This document shows positions 35,174-42,911 of a DNA stretch of 64,000 bases, piece after piece. Source of the DNA: Paraburkholderia sp. PGU19 (GTDB lineage Bacteria; Pseudomonadota; Gammaproteobacteria; Burkholderiales; Burkholderiaceae); NCBI RefSeq assembly GCF_013426915.1, contig NZ_AP023181.1, forward strand, positions 1-64,000, written 5' to 3'. The notes below the pieces were generated by a model. It was not told the origin of the DNA and searched no databases. It was given only the letters and a program-made list of their open reading frames with translations. A program made the translations under genes and the position numbers. How positions within the stretch are numbered: the first letter of the stretch is position 1; every line of letters starts with the position of its first letter.

Positions 35174-36513
35174 GGATGCGTATGTTCCTGTTGCACGGTT
35201 TGCAAGGGAAAGGTCACCGTCAACGCAAAGCCCTGGTTCCTCGTCGTGTCGATCCGAACCGAGCCGCCCAGCATATGAGCCCGCTCGCGCACGCCGATCA
35301 GGCCAAACGGCCTGTCCAGGTCCGCTTGCTCTCCCGTGCCGATGCTCGCGTCAGGTTCGGCGCCACGGCCATTATCCGCGATGCGCAGCACATAGTGTTG
35401 ACTGCTCGCGTGCAGCGTCAGCTCGACGGCGCTTGCATCGGCGTGCCGTGCGACATTGGTCAGCGCTTCCTGGACGATGCGAAACAGGGCGGTCGCCGCG
35501 TCTTTCGTGAAGGCCGCGTCGCCTGCCTCGATGTTTCGTTCGACCGCGATGCCATAGCGGCTGGTGAAGTCGTTTGCGAGCCATTCGATGGCGGGGGCGA
35601 GGCCGAGATCGTCGAGCATCACGGGCCGCAAGTCGGCGGCGATGCGGCGCAGGGAAGCCACCGTTGCGTCGATCGTGCGAGCCATGCCGTGCAGACGCGC
35701 AATGGCGTCGATCGGCTCGCGTGCGCCTGAACGCGACGTCAGCTCGTTTTCGAGGGCCGAAAGCTCCATTTTCAGTGCGCTGAGCTGCTGGCCCAGATCG
35801 TCGTGCAACTCGCGGGCGATGCGCGTTTTTTCCTCTTCGCGCACGCTCTGCAGATTGGCCGACAGCCGCCGCAGTTCCTCCCGCGACTGCTTCAGCGCGT
35901 TGTCCGACTTCACGCGTTCGGTGACATCGCGCAACATCACCGTATAGAGCTTGCCGCCGTCTTCGCGTATCTGCGAAATCGATGCCTCCAGCGGAAATTC
36001 CTCGCCGTCCGCGCGCAAGCCGAACAGAACCGGCTGTCGTCCCATCATTCGTTCGGAGATGCCCGTCGCGCCGAACTGCGCGACGTGCTGCGCGTGGCCG
36101 TCGCGAAACCGCTGCGGGATGAAGCGCGCGAGCGGCGTGCCGAGCGCCTGCGCGGCGGGCACGCCGAAGATGCGTTCCGCAGTCGGATTGAAGATCACGA
36201 TGTTCTGCGCTTCGTCGATTGTGATGATCGCTTCCATCGACGAGCGGATGATCCCCATCATGCGCGATTCGTCGCGGCTCGCGTTGCACGTGGCGAGCAC
36301 CTGCGCGCGCGCGGCGGCGATCACGCTGACCACGGCCGCAACGATGGACAACGCGCACAGCGTCGTGATTAGCGCGAGCGTTGCCGCGCCGTTCGACGCA
36401 ACGACGGCAAGCACGACGACTGCGGCCAGACCGCAGGCGACCGCGCCGAGTTGCGCCCTGGCAACGCGTCGATGCGCGAGAGACTTGCTGGTGATGTCGA
36501 GGTCGACTTTCAT
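35170..36513 (-). CDS. Membrane-linked PAS sensor histidine kinase, HisKA_3 type
   Basis: A 447-residue kinase with two hydrophobic helices (about residues 20-65: AVACGLAAVVVLAVVAS and ALITTLCALSIVAAVVSVIA). A PAS domain follows (EAIITIDEAQNIVIFNPTAERIFG), resembling the FixL-type PAS motif but without an obvious haem His that I can assign. The acceptor helix IARELHDDLGQQLSALKMEL and a HATPase domain close the protein. ATG 36513 with GAGGCAGG upstream is preferred to ATG 36576, which has no ribosome site. It is coupled by a four-base overlap to the NarL-type regulator gene. Confidence 0.9.
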   Translation of the reverse strand: MKVDLDITSKSLAHRRVARAQLGAVACGLAAVVVLAVVASNGAATLALITTLCALSIVAAVVSVIAAARAQVLATCNASRDESRMMGIIRSSMEAIITIDEAQNIVIFNPTAERIFGVPAAQALGTPLARFIPQRFRDGHAQHVAQFGATGISERMMGRQPVLFGLRADGEEFPLEASISQIREDGGKLYTVMLRDVTERVKSDNALKQSREELRRLSANLQSVREEEKTRIARELHDDLGQQLSALKMELSALENELTSRSGAREPIDAIARLHGMARTIDATVASLRRIAADLRPVMLDDLGLAPAIEWLANDFTSRYGIAVERNIEAGDAAFTKDAATALFRIVQEALTNVARHADASAVELTLHASSQHYVLRIADNGRGAEPDASIGTGEQADLDRPFGLIGVRERAHMLGGSVRIDTTRNQGFALTVTFPLQTVQQEHTHP

Positions 36514-36684
36514 CCGTGCCTGCCTCGCGATAAAGACGGACAGCGCGCGACGCTGCGCGACGAATGCCGCTGTCATGCGAAGTTCGTGCCCGCTCGCGCG
36601 GGGCCGCCGATGCGCGTGGCCCGCACGCCGCCGCGCTCGTCCGCCGCGTGGCGTCCCGTCCGTGACGCCATCTTCATGCGCCCG

Positions 36685-37518
36685 TCAATGCGACATCAGC
36701 ACGGGCACCGTCATCGATTCCAGCATGGTCCGCGTGACGCCGCCGAATACGCGTTCGCGCGCGCGTGCATGCCCATACGCGCCCATCACGAGCAGGTCCG
36801 CGTGCAGATCGGATGCGCGGTTGAGCAGCGTCGCGCCCGCTCCGAGACCCGTATGAGGCGGCGTCGTCGAAAACGACGCTCGCACGCCATGTACGTCGAG
36901 CCATGCGGCGACGTCGATGCCTTCGGGCGCGTCCGTCTGCTGCTGCGCATGGTGCCGCACGATCTCGACGCCGACATGGCGCGCCCGTTGCAGTAAGGGC
37001 AGCGCGTCAGCGGCGGCGCGCGCTGCCTCGCGGCTGCCGTCCCACGCGACCAGCACGTTTTCGCCGAGCGTCCGCACGTCGCCCGCATACGGAACGACGA
37101 GCGCGGGGCGGCCCGCGCCCAGCACCAGATCGCCGACGAAGTGCTGCGTGACGAACGAAGCGGGATCGTTCGGGTCTTGCTGGCCGAGCACCAGCAGATC
37201 GGCGTGCCGCGCATGCAGCATTGCGACGTCGAGCGCGGGTCCTGGCGGCGCGCGCCATTCGGCGCTGCGGCCGGCGCGTTCGGCGGCGGCGAGAAAGGCG
37301 TTGTGCGCCTTGTCGCGACGCTCGTCTGCGTGCGCTTCGAGCTTCCCGAATGACAGCGTCGTGTCCTGCCGGAAGATGGGCCTGAAGAGATCCTGGCAGA
37401 CGATATACAGGCCGATCAGATGCGCATCCCAGCGCTGCGCGAGTTCGAGCGACAGCGCGATGCGCGTATCGCTGCGGCGGCTGTCGTCGATATGGACGAG
37501 CAAGGTCTTGTAGCTCAT
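36685..37518 (-). CDS. Tandem universal stress protein
   Basis: A 277-residue protein with two UspA-type halves: MSYKTLLVHIDDS at the start and ENVLVAWDGSREAARA near the middle. The second half ends with VMGAYGHARARERVFGGVTRTML, a variant of the nucleotide-binding G-x2-G-x9-G motif. It is transcribed 25 bases behind the related gene at 37544 and has AAGGAA before its ATG. Tandem Usp proteins in this family are commonly induced by oxygen limitation. Confidence 0.92.
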   Translation of the reverse strand: MSYKTLLVHIDDSRRSDTRIALSLELAQRWDAHLIGLYIVCQDLFRPIFRQDTTLSFGKLEAHADERRDKAHNAFLAAAERAGRSAEWRAPPGPALDVAMLHARHADLLVLGQQDPNDPASFVTQHFVGDLVLGAGRPALVVPYAGDVRTLGENVLVAWDGSREAARAAADALPLLQRARHVGVEIVRHHAQQQTDAPEGIDVAAWLDVHGVRASFSTTPPHTGLGAGATLLNRASDLHADLLVMGAYGHARARERVFGGVTRTMLESMTVPVLMSH

Positions 37519-37543
37519 GTCAGTTCCTTTTTCAGCGAGACGC

Positions 37544-38383
37544 TCAATGCGACAGCAGCACGGGCACGGTCATCGACTGGAGCACGGTGCGCGTTGCGCC
37601 GCCCAGCACCAGTTCGTGCAACCGGGAATGCGCGTAGGCGCCCATCACGATCAGATCGCAGCCCGATTCCGCCGCCTGCGACAGCAGCACATCGCCGATC
37701 GTCGTGTCGCCGCTGGCGGACACTTCCCGCACGTTCACCTTGACGCCGTGTCGCGCGATGGTCAGCGCAATGTCGGCGCCCGGAATGCGCCACAACGGTG
37801 GCTCGTCTAGCGTCGCATTGACGGTGAGCAACGTGACGTCGGCGGCGTGCGACAGGAACGGCATCGCGTCGTGAATCGCGCGCGTGGCTTCGCGGCTGCC
37901 GTCCCACGCGACCAGCACATGCTGGCCGAGCGTCGCGCGGGCGCCCGTCGACGGCACCAGCAGCACAGGGCGGCCCGCGGACATCAGCAGATGCTCGACG
38001 AACTGGTCGGCGATGAACGATTCGGGGTCTTCCGGATCGGTCTGTCCGGCGATCACGAGATCCGCGAGACGCGCGTAAGGCGGCACGACGTCGTTCGCAT
38101 AGCCCGCCGCCGCGATCCAGCGCCCGTCCACTTTCGCGCGCGCGGCTTCCGCATGGAACAGGCGGTCGAGCGCGGCGCACCGTTCGTGACGTTGACGCTC
38201 ATGCTCCGCATAGTAGAAAGCCGTGCCTGCCATCACGAATAACGCGTGTGGATCAGGCAGGTAAGTGGTGAAGAGGCCCGTCAGCCTCGCATGAAACTGA
38301 TGGGCGACACGTAGCGCGATTTCGAGGCGCGGATGCGCGTGAACGCCCGTATCGAGTTGCACGAGGATGTTCTTGTAACTCAT
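37544..38383 (-). CDS. Tandem universal stress protein
   Basis: A 279-residue paralogue of the gene at 36685, beginning MSYKNILVQLDTG. The mid-protein repeat is QHVLVAWDGSREATRA and the end is VMGAYAHSRLHELVLGGATRTVLQSM. It is the first gene of the two-usp operon. The perfect FNR box at 38467-38480 and a TAGACT -10 at 38445-38440 place its predicted transcription start near 38433, about 50 bases before ATG 38383. Confidence 0.92.
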   Translation of the reverse strand: MSYKNILVQLDTGVHAHPRLEIALRVAHQFHARLTGLFTTYLPDPHALFVMAGTAFYYAEHERQRHERCAALDRLFHAEAARAKVDGRWIAAAGYANDVVPPYARLADLVIAGQTDPEDPESFIADQFVEHLLMSAGRPVLLVPSTGARATLGQHVLVAWDGSREATRAIHDAMPFLSHAADVTLLTVNATLDEPPLWRIPGADIALTIARHGVKVNVREVSASGDTTIGDVLLSQAAESGCDLIVMGAYAHSRLHELVLGGATRTVLQSMTVPVLLSH

Positions 38384-38466
38384 CGCCGTTACTCCAGAAC
38401 AGAGAGACGTGGGGCGGGCGTCGGCCCGCTATGCAAACGAGTCTACGGGGTGTATCCCTATCGCGA

Positions 38467-38480
38467 TTGATGCAGATCAA
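38467..38480. promoter_or_regulatory. Perfect FNR box for the usp operon
   Basis: TTGAT-GCAG-ATCAA matches the FNR consensus exactly. On the minus strand TAGACT (38445-38440) has its centre 31 bp from the box centre, the class II activation geometry. It faces the tandem usp genes. Confidence 0.8.
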
Positions 38481-38520
38481 GCGGTGTCTTATCGCGGATC
38501 ACGCGGCTGTTTCCGGGGCG

Positions 38521-38592
38521 ATTGATCGACGCATTTATCGGCGTATTGTGCGACGTATTGATCCGAGTATTGAGCGACGGATTGATCGACGT
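38521..38592 (+). repeat. Six 12-bp tandem repeats between usp and adh
   Basis: Exactly six units of 12 bp with consensus ATTGATCGACGT: ATTGATCGACGC, ATTTATCGGCGT, ATTGTGCGACGT, ATTGATCCGAGT, ATTGAGCGACGG and ATTGATCGACGT. Three units carry an intact FNR half-site TTGAT. The last unit is completed by CAA to form a full box (38582-38595). The array lies in the regulatory region of the alcohol dehydrogenase gene. Confidence 0.85.
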
Positions 38593-38595
38593 CAA
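38582..38595. promoter_or_regulatory. FNR-type box for the alcohol dehydrogenase gene
   Basis: TTGAT-CGAC-GTCAA, one base from consensus, is formed by the last 12-bp repeat and the next three bases. TAGATT at 38617-38622 has its centre exactly 31 bp downstream of the box centre. The predicted transcription start is near 38629, in front of ATG 38666. Confidence 0.7.
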
Positions 38596-38665
38596 GCGCG
38601 GCGGCGCGCATGCGTCTAGATTGGTCTGTGTGAATTGCTTCATTCCTTCAATGGAGGACTCTGTC

Positions 38666-39706
38666 ATGAAAGCACTCGTCTATCACGGCCCCAACGAGAA
38701 ATCGCTCGACGAACGCCCGATGCCCGAACTCGCGGCGCCAACGGATGCCATCGTCAGGATGACGCGCACGACCATCTGCGGCACCGACCTGCACATCCTC
38801 AAGGGTGACGTGCCGACCTGCGAGCCGGGGCGCATCCTCGGCCACGAAGGCGTGGGCGTCGTGCATAGCGTGGGCAGCGCGGTGAGCGGCCTCGCGGTCG
38901 GCGATCACGTGCTGGTGTCGTGCATTTCGTCGTGCGGACGATGCGACTATTGCCGGCGCGGCATGTACTCGCATTGCACGACGGGCGGCTGGATTCTCGG
39001 CCATCGCATCGACGGCACGCAGGCCGAATACGTGCGCATTCCGCACGCGCAGACGAGTCTTTACCGGATTCCCGACGGCCTCGACGAAGAGGCGCTCGTG
39101 ATGCTCTCCGATATCCTGCCGACGGGCTTCGAATGCGGTGTGCTCAACGGCAAGGTTCAGCCGGGCAGCACGGTGGCCATCGTCGGCGCGGGGCCGATCG
39201 GGCTCGCGTCGCTGTTGACGGCGCAGTTCTACTCGCCCGCGCAGATCATCATGATCGACCCCGACGCGAACCGGCTCGACGTGGCGCAACGCTTCGGCGC
39301 GACGGCCTGCATCGACAACAGCCACGCGGATGCCGTTGCGCAGGTCATGGCGCTGACGGAGTCGACGGGGGTGGATTGCGCGATCGAAGCCGTCGGCGTG
39401 CCCGCGACGTTCGAACTCTGCGAAGCACTGATCGCGCCCGGCGGCACGATTGCGAACGTCGGCGTGCATGGCGTGAAGTGCGATCTGCATCTGGAAAAGC
39501 TGTGGGACCGCAACATTTCGATCACGACGCGTCTGGTCGATACCGTCAGCACCCCGATGCTGATGAAAACCGTGCGCTCGGGCCGCCTCGATCCGAAACA
39601 GCTGATCACGCACCGCTTCGCGCTCGACGACATGCTCGCGGCGTACGAGACGTTCTCACATGCGGGAAGCACGCGTGCGCTGAAGGTGCTGATCGAAGTA
39701 TCTTGA
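38666..39706 (+). CDS. Zinc-dependent alcohol dehydrogenase
   Basis: A 346-residue medium-chain dehydrogenase. Catalytic zinc ligands are Cys38 and His60-Glu61 (GHEG). The structural zinc is bound by Cys90, Cys93, Cys96 and Cys104, and the NAD site is GAGPIGLAS. It resembles Zn-ADHs of the isopropanol/2,3-butanediol type. ATG 38666 follows GGAGG by eight bases. Under the FNR-type box it could serve NADH reoxidation when oxygen is low. A usp gene follows 69 bases later. Confidence 0.92.
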   Translation: MKALVYHGPNEKSLDERPMPELAAPTDAIVRMTRTTICGTDLHILKGDVPTCEPGRILGHEGVGVVHSVGSAVSGLAVGDHVLVSCISSCGRCDYCRRGMYSHCTTGGWILGHRIDGTQAEYVRIPHAQTSLYRIPDGLDEEALVMLSDILPTGFECGVLNGKVQPGSTVAIVGAGPIGLASLLTAQFYSPAQIIMIDPDANRLDVAQRFGATACIDNSHADAVAQVMALTESTGVDCAIEAVGVPATFELCEALIAPGGTIANVGVHGVKCDLHLEKLWDRNISITTRLVDTVSTPMLMKTVRSGRLDPKQLITHRFALDDMLAAYETFSHAGSTRALKVLIEVS

Positions 39707-39775
39707 CGTGTGCGCGCGCTATATTAACAAGCGGCCTCGCGTCCCAATCTTTCGAGCACTAAAAGGAGCGTCAAC

Positions 39776-40246
39776 ATGTACAAGAAGATCCTCGTTGCAG
39801 TGGACGGCAGCGCCACATCGAAGCTGGCCGTGCAGGAGGCCGTGAAGATGGCATCGCTCACGAGCGGGACGGTGCACGCCGTCTATGTCGTCGATACATC
39901 ACCCATCTTCAACTACGCGGGTTATGTCGACCCGACCGTGTGGACGGACGCATTGCGCAGCGACGGGCGCAACGCGCTGGAAAGCGTCGAGGCCGTGTGC
40001 AGGGAGTCGGGCGTCGCGTGCGCGAACGAGCTGGTGGAGACCGAGCCGCTCAACGACGATGTCGCGCAGACGCTGCAACGTTGCGCAGCGCGCCTCGGCG
40101 CGGAACTCGTGGTGCTCGGCACGCATGGGCGGCGGGGCATGAAACGGATCGTGCTGGGCAGCGTCGCCGAACACTTCGTGCGGATTTCGCCATGTCCCGT
40201 GCTGCTGGTGCGCGGCAGCGACGAGAAAGATGAAGCCGGGCAGTAG
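39776..40246 (+). CDS. Single-domain universal stress protein
   Basis: A 156-residue UspA-type protein starting MYKKILVAVDGSATS. The ATP-binding motif GTHGRRGMKRIVLGSVAEHFVR (Gly-x2-Gly-x9-Gly-Ser) is intact. AAAAGGAGCG precedes the ATG. It probably follows the alcohol dehydrogenase gene on the same transcript, though TATATT at 39720 could be part of an own promoter. It belongs to the local stress set. Confidence 0.92.
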   Translation: MYKKILVAVDGSATSKLAVQEAVKMASLTSGTVHAVYVVDTSPIFNYAGYVDPTVWTDALRSDGRNALESVEAVCRESGVACANELVETEPLNDDVAQTLQRCAARLGAELVVLGTHGRRGMKRIVLGSVAEHFVRISPCPVLLVRGSDEKDEAGQ

Positions 40247-40276
40247 AGAGCGTATTGCGATAGATGAATGAAGAAT

Positions 40277-40304
40277 GCGCCGTTCGTGTCAGCGCGAGCG
40301 GCGC
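40277..40304. terminator. Hairpin between convergent usp and nitroreductase genes
   Basis: GCGCCGTTCG pairs with CGAGCGGCGC (one wobble pair) around an 8-base loop. It sits in the 68-base gap between the convergent genes and may end both. There is no clear U-tract. Confidence 0.55.
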
Positions 40305-40314
40305 GTTCGCATGA

Positions 40315-41049
40315 TCAGAAAAAGGTCGTCGCGAAGTCTTCATCGGATGGGCGACGTTCGTGGCCCGCTGCGAAGTGCCCGACCGTCTGCGCAAGCAACG
40401 CGACCGATCCGACGGGCAGCTTCAGATTGACGGCGAGCGCCGTGCGGCTCATCCAGCCGCGCGCGGCAGCCGCGAGCCCCGTCGATGCACAGAACAGGTA
40501 CACGTTCTGCAGGATCGCGCCCGCGCTCGCCGACGCAAAGGCTTCACGCTGCGCTTGCGGAACGTCCTGCATGCGTGTCAGGTCGGCGACATACACCAGA
40601 TTGACGGGCGCGTGGCCGAGGAATTCCTGATAACCCGTCATCGCGCGCAGGTCGGCGGCGGCGACGAGGGTAAGCGCATGCGCGGCGGGATCGTAGCGAT
40701 ACGCGCCGCTTGCGAGCAGCACGTAAATGTCGATCTCGTAGCCGCCCAGCGCCGACGGCGCGGTGCGACCGTGACCGTGGGCGCGGTTGATGCCGTCGGC
40801 GGCCCACAGCAGATCGCCGAGCGTGTCGTGATCGAGTGGCGTGTCAGCGAACTCGCGCGACGTTTGCCGCGCGGCGAGCGCGTCGAGCAAGGGCATACCG
40901 CCCGTTCGCTGCGGGGGCGCGAAGCCGATATACGGGGCCGGTGTGCCTTCGACGGGCCGCGGCGCGGGCGTGTTGAGCAGTGCGGAACCGATGCGGAACA
41001 GAGGTTTGGTCATGGCGTGCCGTCCGCGCATGGAAGGCGACTTCCGCAT
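40315..41049 (-). CDS. SagB/ThcOx-type nitroreductase
   Basis: A 244-residue FMN-dependent nitroreductase-fold protein (LLDALAARQTSREFADTPLD at the FMN contact, YLFCASTGLAAAARGWMSRTAL near the end). It is unlike the Acg-type protein at 32122, so the region has two distinct flavin proteins. ATG 41049 follows GGAGG by six bases and is preferred over the internal ATG at 41013. It is divergent from the CBS gene, with an FNR-type box between them. Confidence 0.85.
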   Translation of the reverse strand: MRKSPSMRGRHAMTKPLFRIGSALLNTPAPRPVEGTPAPYIGFAPPQRTGGMPLLDALAARQTSREFADTPLDHDTLGDLLWAADGINRAHGHGRTAPSALGGYEIDIYVLLASGAYRYDPAAHALTLVAAADLRAMTGYQEFLGHAPVNLVYVADLTRMQDVPQAQREAFASASAGAILQNVYLFCASTGLAAAARGWMSRTALAVNLKLPVGSVALLAQTVGHFAAGHERRPSDEDFATTFF

Positions 41050-41102
41050 GCGGACCTCCGAAAGAACATGAGTTCATCGTCCCACGCTTCGGATCGCGCC
41101 GG

Positions 41103-41116
41103 TTGATGCAGGTCAA
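41103..41116. promoter_or_regulatory. FNR-type box between nitroreductase and CBS genes
   Basis: TTGAT-GCAG-GTCAA is one base from consensus. Towards the CBS gene, CAAAAT (41138-41143) has its centre 31 bp from the box centre, placing transcription start near 41150 and leaving an AAAGGAG leader. A weaker GACGAT on the minus strand at the same distance could serve the nitroreductase gene. Confidence 0.7.
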
Positions 41117-41167
41117 ACTCTGCCGCTCCAGGAGGCACAAAATGGTCAGTGTGCAAAGGAGAAGACC

Positions 41168-41863
41168 ATGTTAGCTATTGATGTCATGACACCGTCCGTC
41201 ATCTGCGCGAAACCGGAAATGACCGTGCAGGAAGCCGCGAAATGTCTGGTCGAGAACAGGATCAGCGGCATGCCCGTCGTCGACGCAAACGGCGCGCTGG
41301 CGGGAATCCTGAGTGAAGGCGACTTGCTGCACAGGGTCGAGACGGGAACGGAGAAACGGCGTTCGCGCTGGCTCGAACTCTTTTCGTCGACGCGGGATCT
41401 GGCCAGCAGCTTTGTGAAGGAACACGGGCGCATGGTCGCCGACGTCATGACCCCGACCGTCATCACCGTCGACGAGACAATGCCTGTCGCCGACATCGCC
41501 GAACTGATGGAGACGCGCCGTATCAAACGCGTGCCCGTGATGCGTGACGGCGCGCTGGTCGGCATCATTACGCGCGGCAACCTGATTCGCGCGCTGGCGA
41601 GTACGGCAGCGCCAGCGCAGGCGCAAGACACGCCATCCGCGGACGACCGCGAAATCGCCGATGCGATCGTCGCCGCGTTGAGCGACAAACGCTGGGCGTT
41701 ATCGAAGGGAAACGTGATCGTCAAGGATGGCGTCGCGCATCTGTGGGGCGTGATCGCATCCGAAGAAGAGGAACGCGCGCTTTGCATCGCCGCGCTCGAA
41801 GTGAAGGGCGTGAAGGAAGCGCGTGCGCATCTGAGCTATCCGACCATCATGCCTTTTATGTGA
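41168..41863 (+). CDS. CBS-pair and BON domain protein
   Basis: A 231-residue soluble protein with two CBS motifs (DVMTPSVICAKPEMTVQEAAKCL and DVMTPTVITVDETMPVADIAELM) and a C-terminal BON domain from about residue 160 (DREIADAIVAALSDKRWALSKGNVIVKDGVAHLWG). CBS pairs bind adenine nucleotides and report energy state, and BON domains bind lipid or protein surfaces. ATG 41168 follows AAAGGAG by six bases. It belongs to the FNR-linked gene set. Confidence 0.92.
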   Translation: MLAIDVMTPSVICAKPEMTVQEAAKCLVENRISGMPVVDANGALAGILSEGDLLHRVETGTEKRRSRWLELFSSTRDLASSFVKEHGRMVADVMTPTVITVDETMPVADIAELMETRRIKRVPVMRDGALVGIITRGNLIRALASTAAPAQAQDTPSADDREIADAIVAALSDKRWALSKGNVIVKDGVAHLWGVIASEEEERALCIAALEVKGVKEARAHLSYPTIMPFM

Positions 41864-41893
41864 CGATTGCATGACATTGCAATCCGCCGCGAT

Positions 41894-41940
41894 GCGCGCG
41901 GCGAAGGGCCCTTGAACGTTTCGGGACCTTCGCCGCGCGC
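41894..41940 (+). terminator. Intrinsic terminator after the CBS gene
   Basis: GCGCGCGGCGAAGG pairs with CCTTCGCCGCGCGC, extended by an inner CCC/GGG pair, and is followed by TTTACGTTT. The stem is very strong. The remaining bases to 42146 hold only the leader of the SDR gene. Confidence 0.85.
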
Positions 41941-42146
41941 TTTACGTTTCAAGGACTAGAATCCACAGCGGGCGGTTCCAGGTCATCAATCCGTTTTCGA
42001 TTGTTCGCCAGATCCTTCAAGTCAATTCGCCTTGAGCCGCTTTATCGCGGCGAATCGTCTGTCTACATTCACTCCATCGCAGGCCGGCTGGTTCGAGAAG
42101 CCGCCGGTCCCGTCAAACGGTATCGAATCGATTGAGGAAACAGATC

Positions 42147-42893
42147 ATGAGCAAGCTTGCAGGTAAGGTCGCTGTCGTCACGGGCGCGTCGAAAGGAATC
42201 GGCGCGGCCATCGCCAAGGCGCTTGCAGCGGAAGGCGCATCCGTGGTCGTCAACTACTCCAGCAGCAAAGCCGCTGCTGATGCAGTCGTCGCCGACATCA
42301 ACGCAGCGAGCGGCAAGGCGATTGCAGTCGGCGGCGATGTGTCGAAGGCGGCGGACGCGCAAGGCATCATCAATGCCGCTGTCGAAACCTACGGCCGTCT
42401 CGACATCCTCGTGAACAATTCAGGCGTCTATGAGTTCGCACCCATTGAAGAGTTGACGGAAGACCAGTTCCACAAGCAGTTCAATATCAACGTGCTCGGC
42501 CTGCTGCTGACCACGCAGGCGGCCGTCAAGCATCTGGGCGAAGGCGCGAGCATCATCAACATCAGCTCGGTGGTGACGAGTCTCACGCCGCCGACCAGCG
42601 CGATTTACAGCGGCACGAAAGGTGCTGTCGACGCGATCACGGGCGTCCTTGCCCGCGAACTGGGGCCGAAGAAGATTCGCGTCAACGCGATCAATCCTGG
42701 CTTCGTCATCACGGAAGGCACGCACGAAGCAGGGATTGCGGGCTCCGACTTCGAAACCAACGCAGTGAGCCAGACGCCGCTTGGCCGTGCAGGCCAGCCG
42801 CACGATATTGCATCGGTCGCCGTGTTCCTCGCATCCGACGATTCTGGCTGGCTGACGGGCGAACACGTCGTCACAAGCGGCGGTCTGCGCTGA
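42147..42893 (+). CDS. Short-chain dehydrogenase/reductase (FabG-like)
   Basis: A 248-residue SDR with TGASKGIG at residues 12-19, NNSG in the core, catalytic Ser in INISS, and YSGTK as the YxxxK pair. It is closest in pattern to 3-oxoacyl reductase and glucose dehydrogenase relatives that use NADPH (Ser-Ser-Ser-Lys after NYS). ATG 42147 has GAGGAA upstream. It converges on the MocR gene and is probably a separate unit. The substrate is unknown. Confidence 0.9.
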   Translation: MSKLAGKVAVVTGASKGIGAAIAKALAAEGASVVVNYSSSKAAADAVVADINAASGKAIAVGGDVSKAADAQGIINAAVETYGRLDILVNNSGVYEFAPIEELTEDQFHKQFNINVLGLLLTTQAAVKHLGEGASIINISSVVTSLTPPTSAIYSGTKGAVDAITGVLARELGPKKIRVNAINPGFVITEGTHEAGIAGSDFETNAVSQTPLGRAGQPHDIASVAVFLASDDSGWLTGEHVVTSGGLR

Positions 42894-42911
42894 TTCAACG
42901 TCACGAGGCGA

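Noticed and set aside
39702..39725. TTGACG and TATATT upstream of the single-domain usp gene as a sigma-70 promoter or FNR site
   Set aside because: The spacing between the elements is far too short and no TTGAT-N4-ATCAA match is present.
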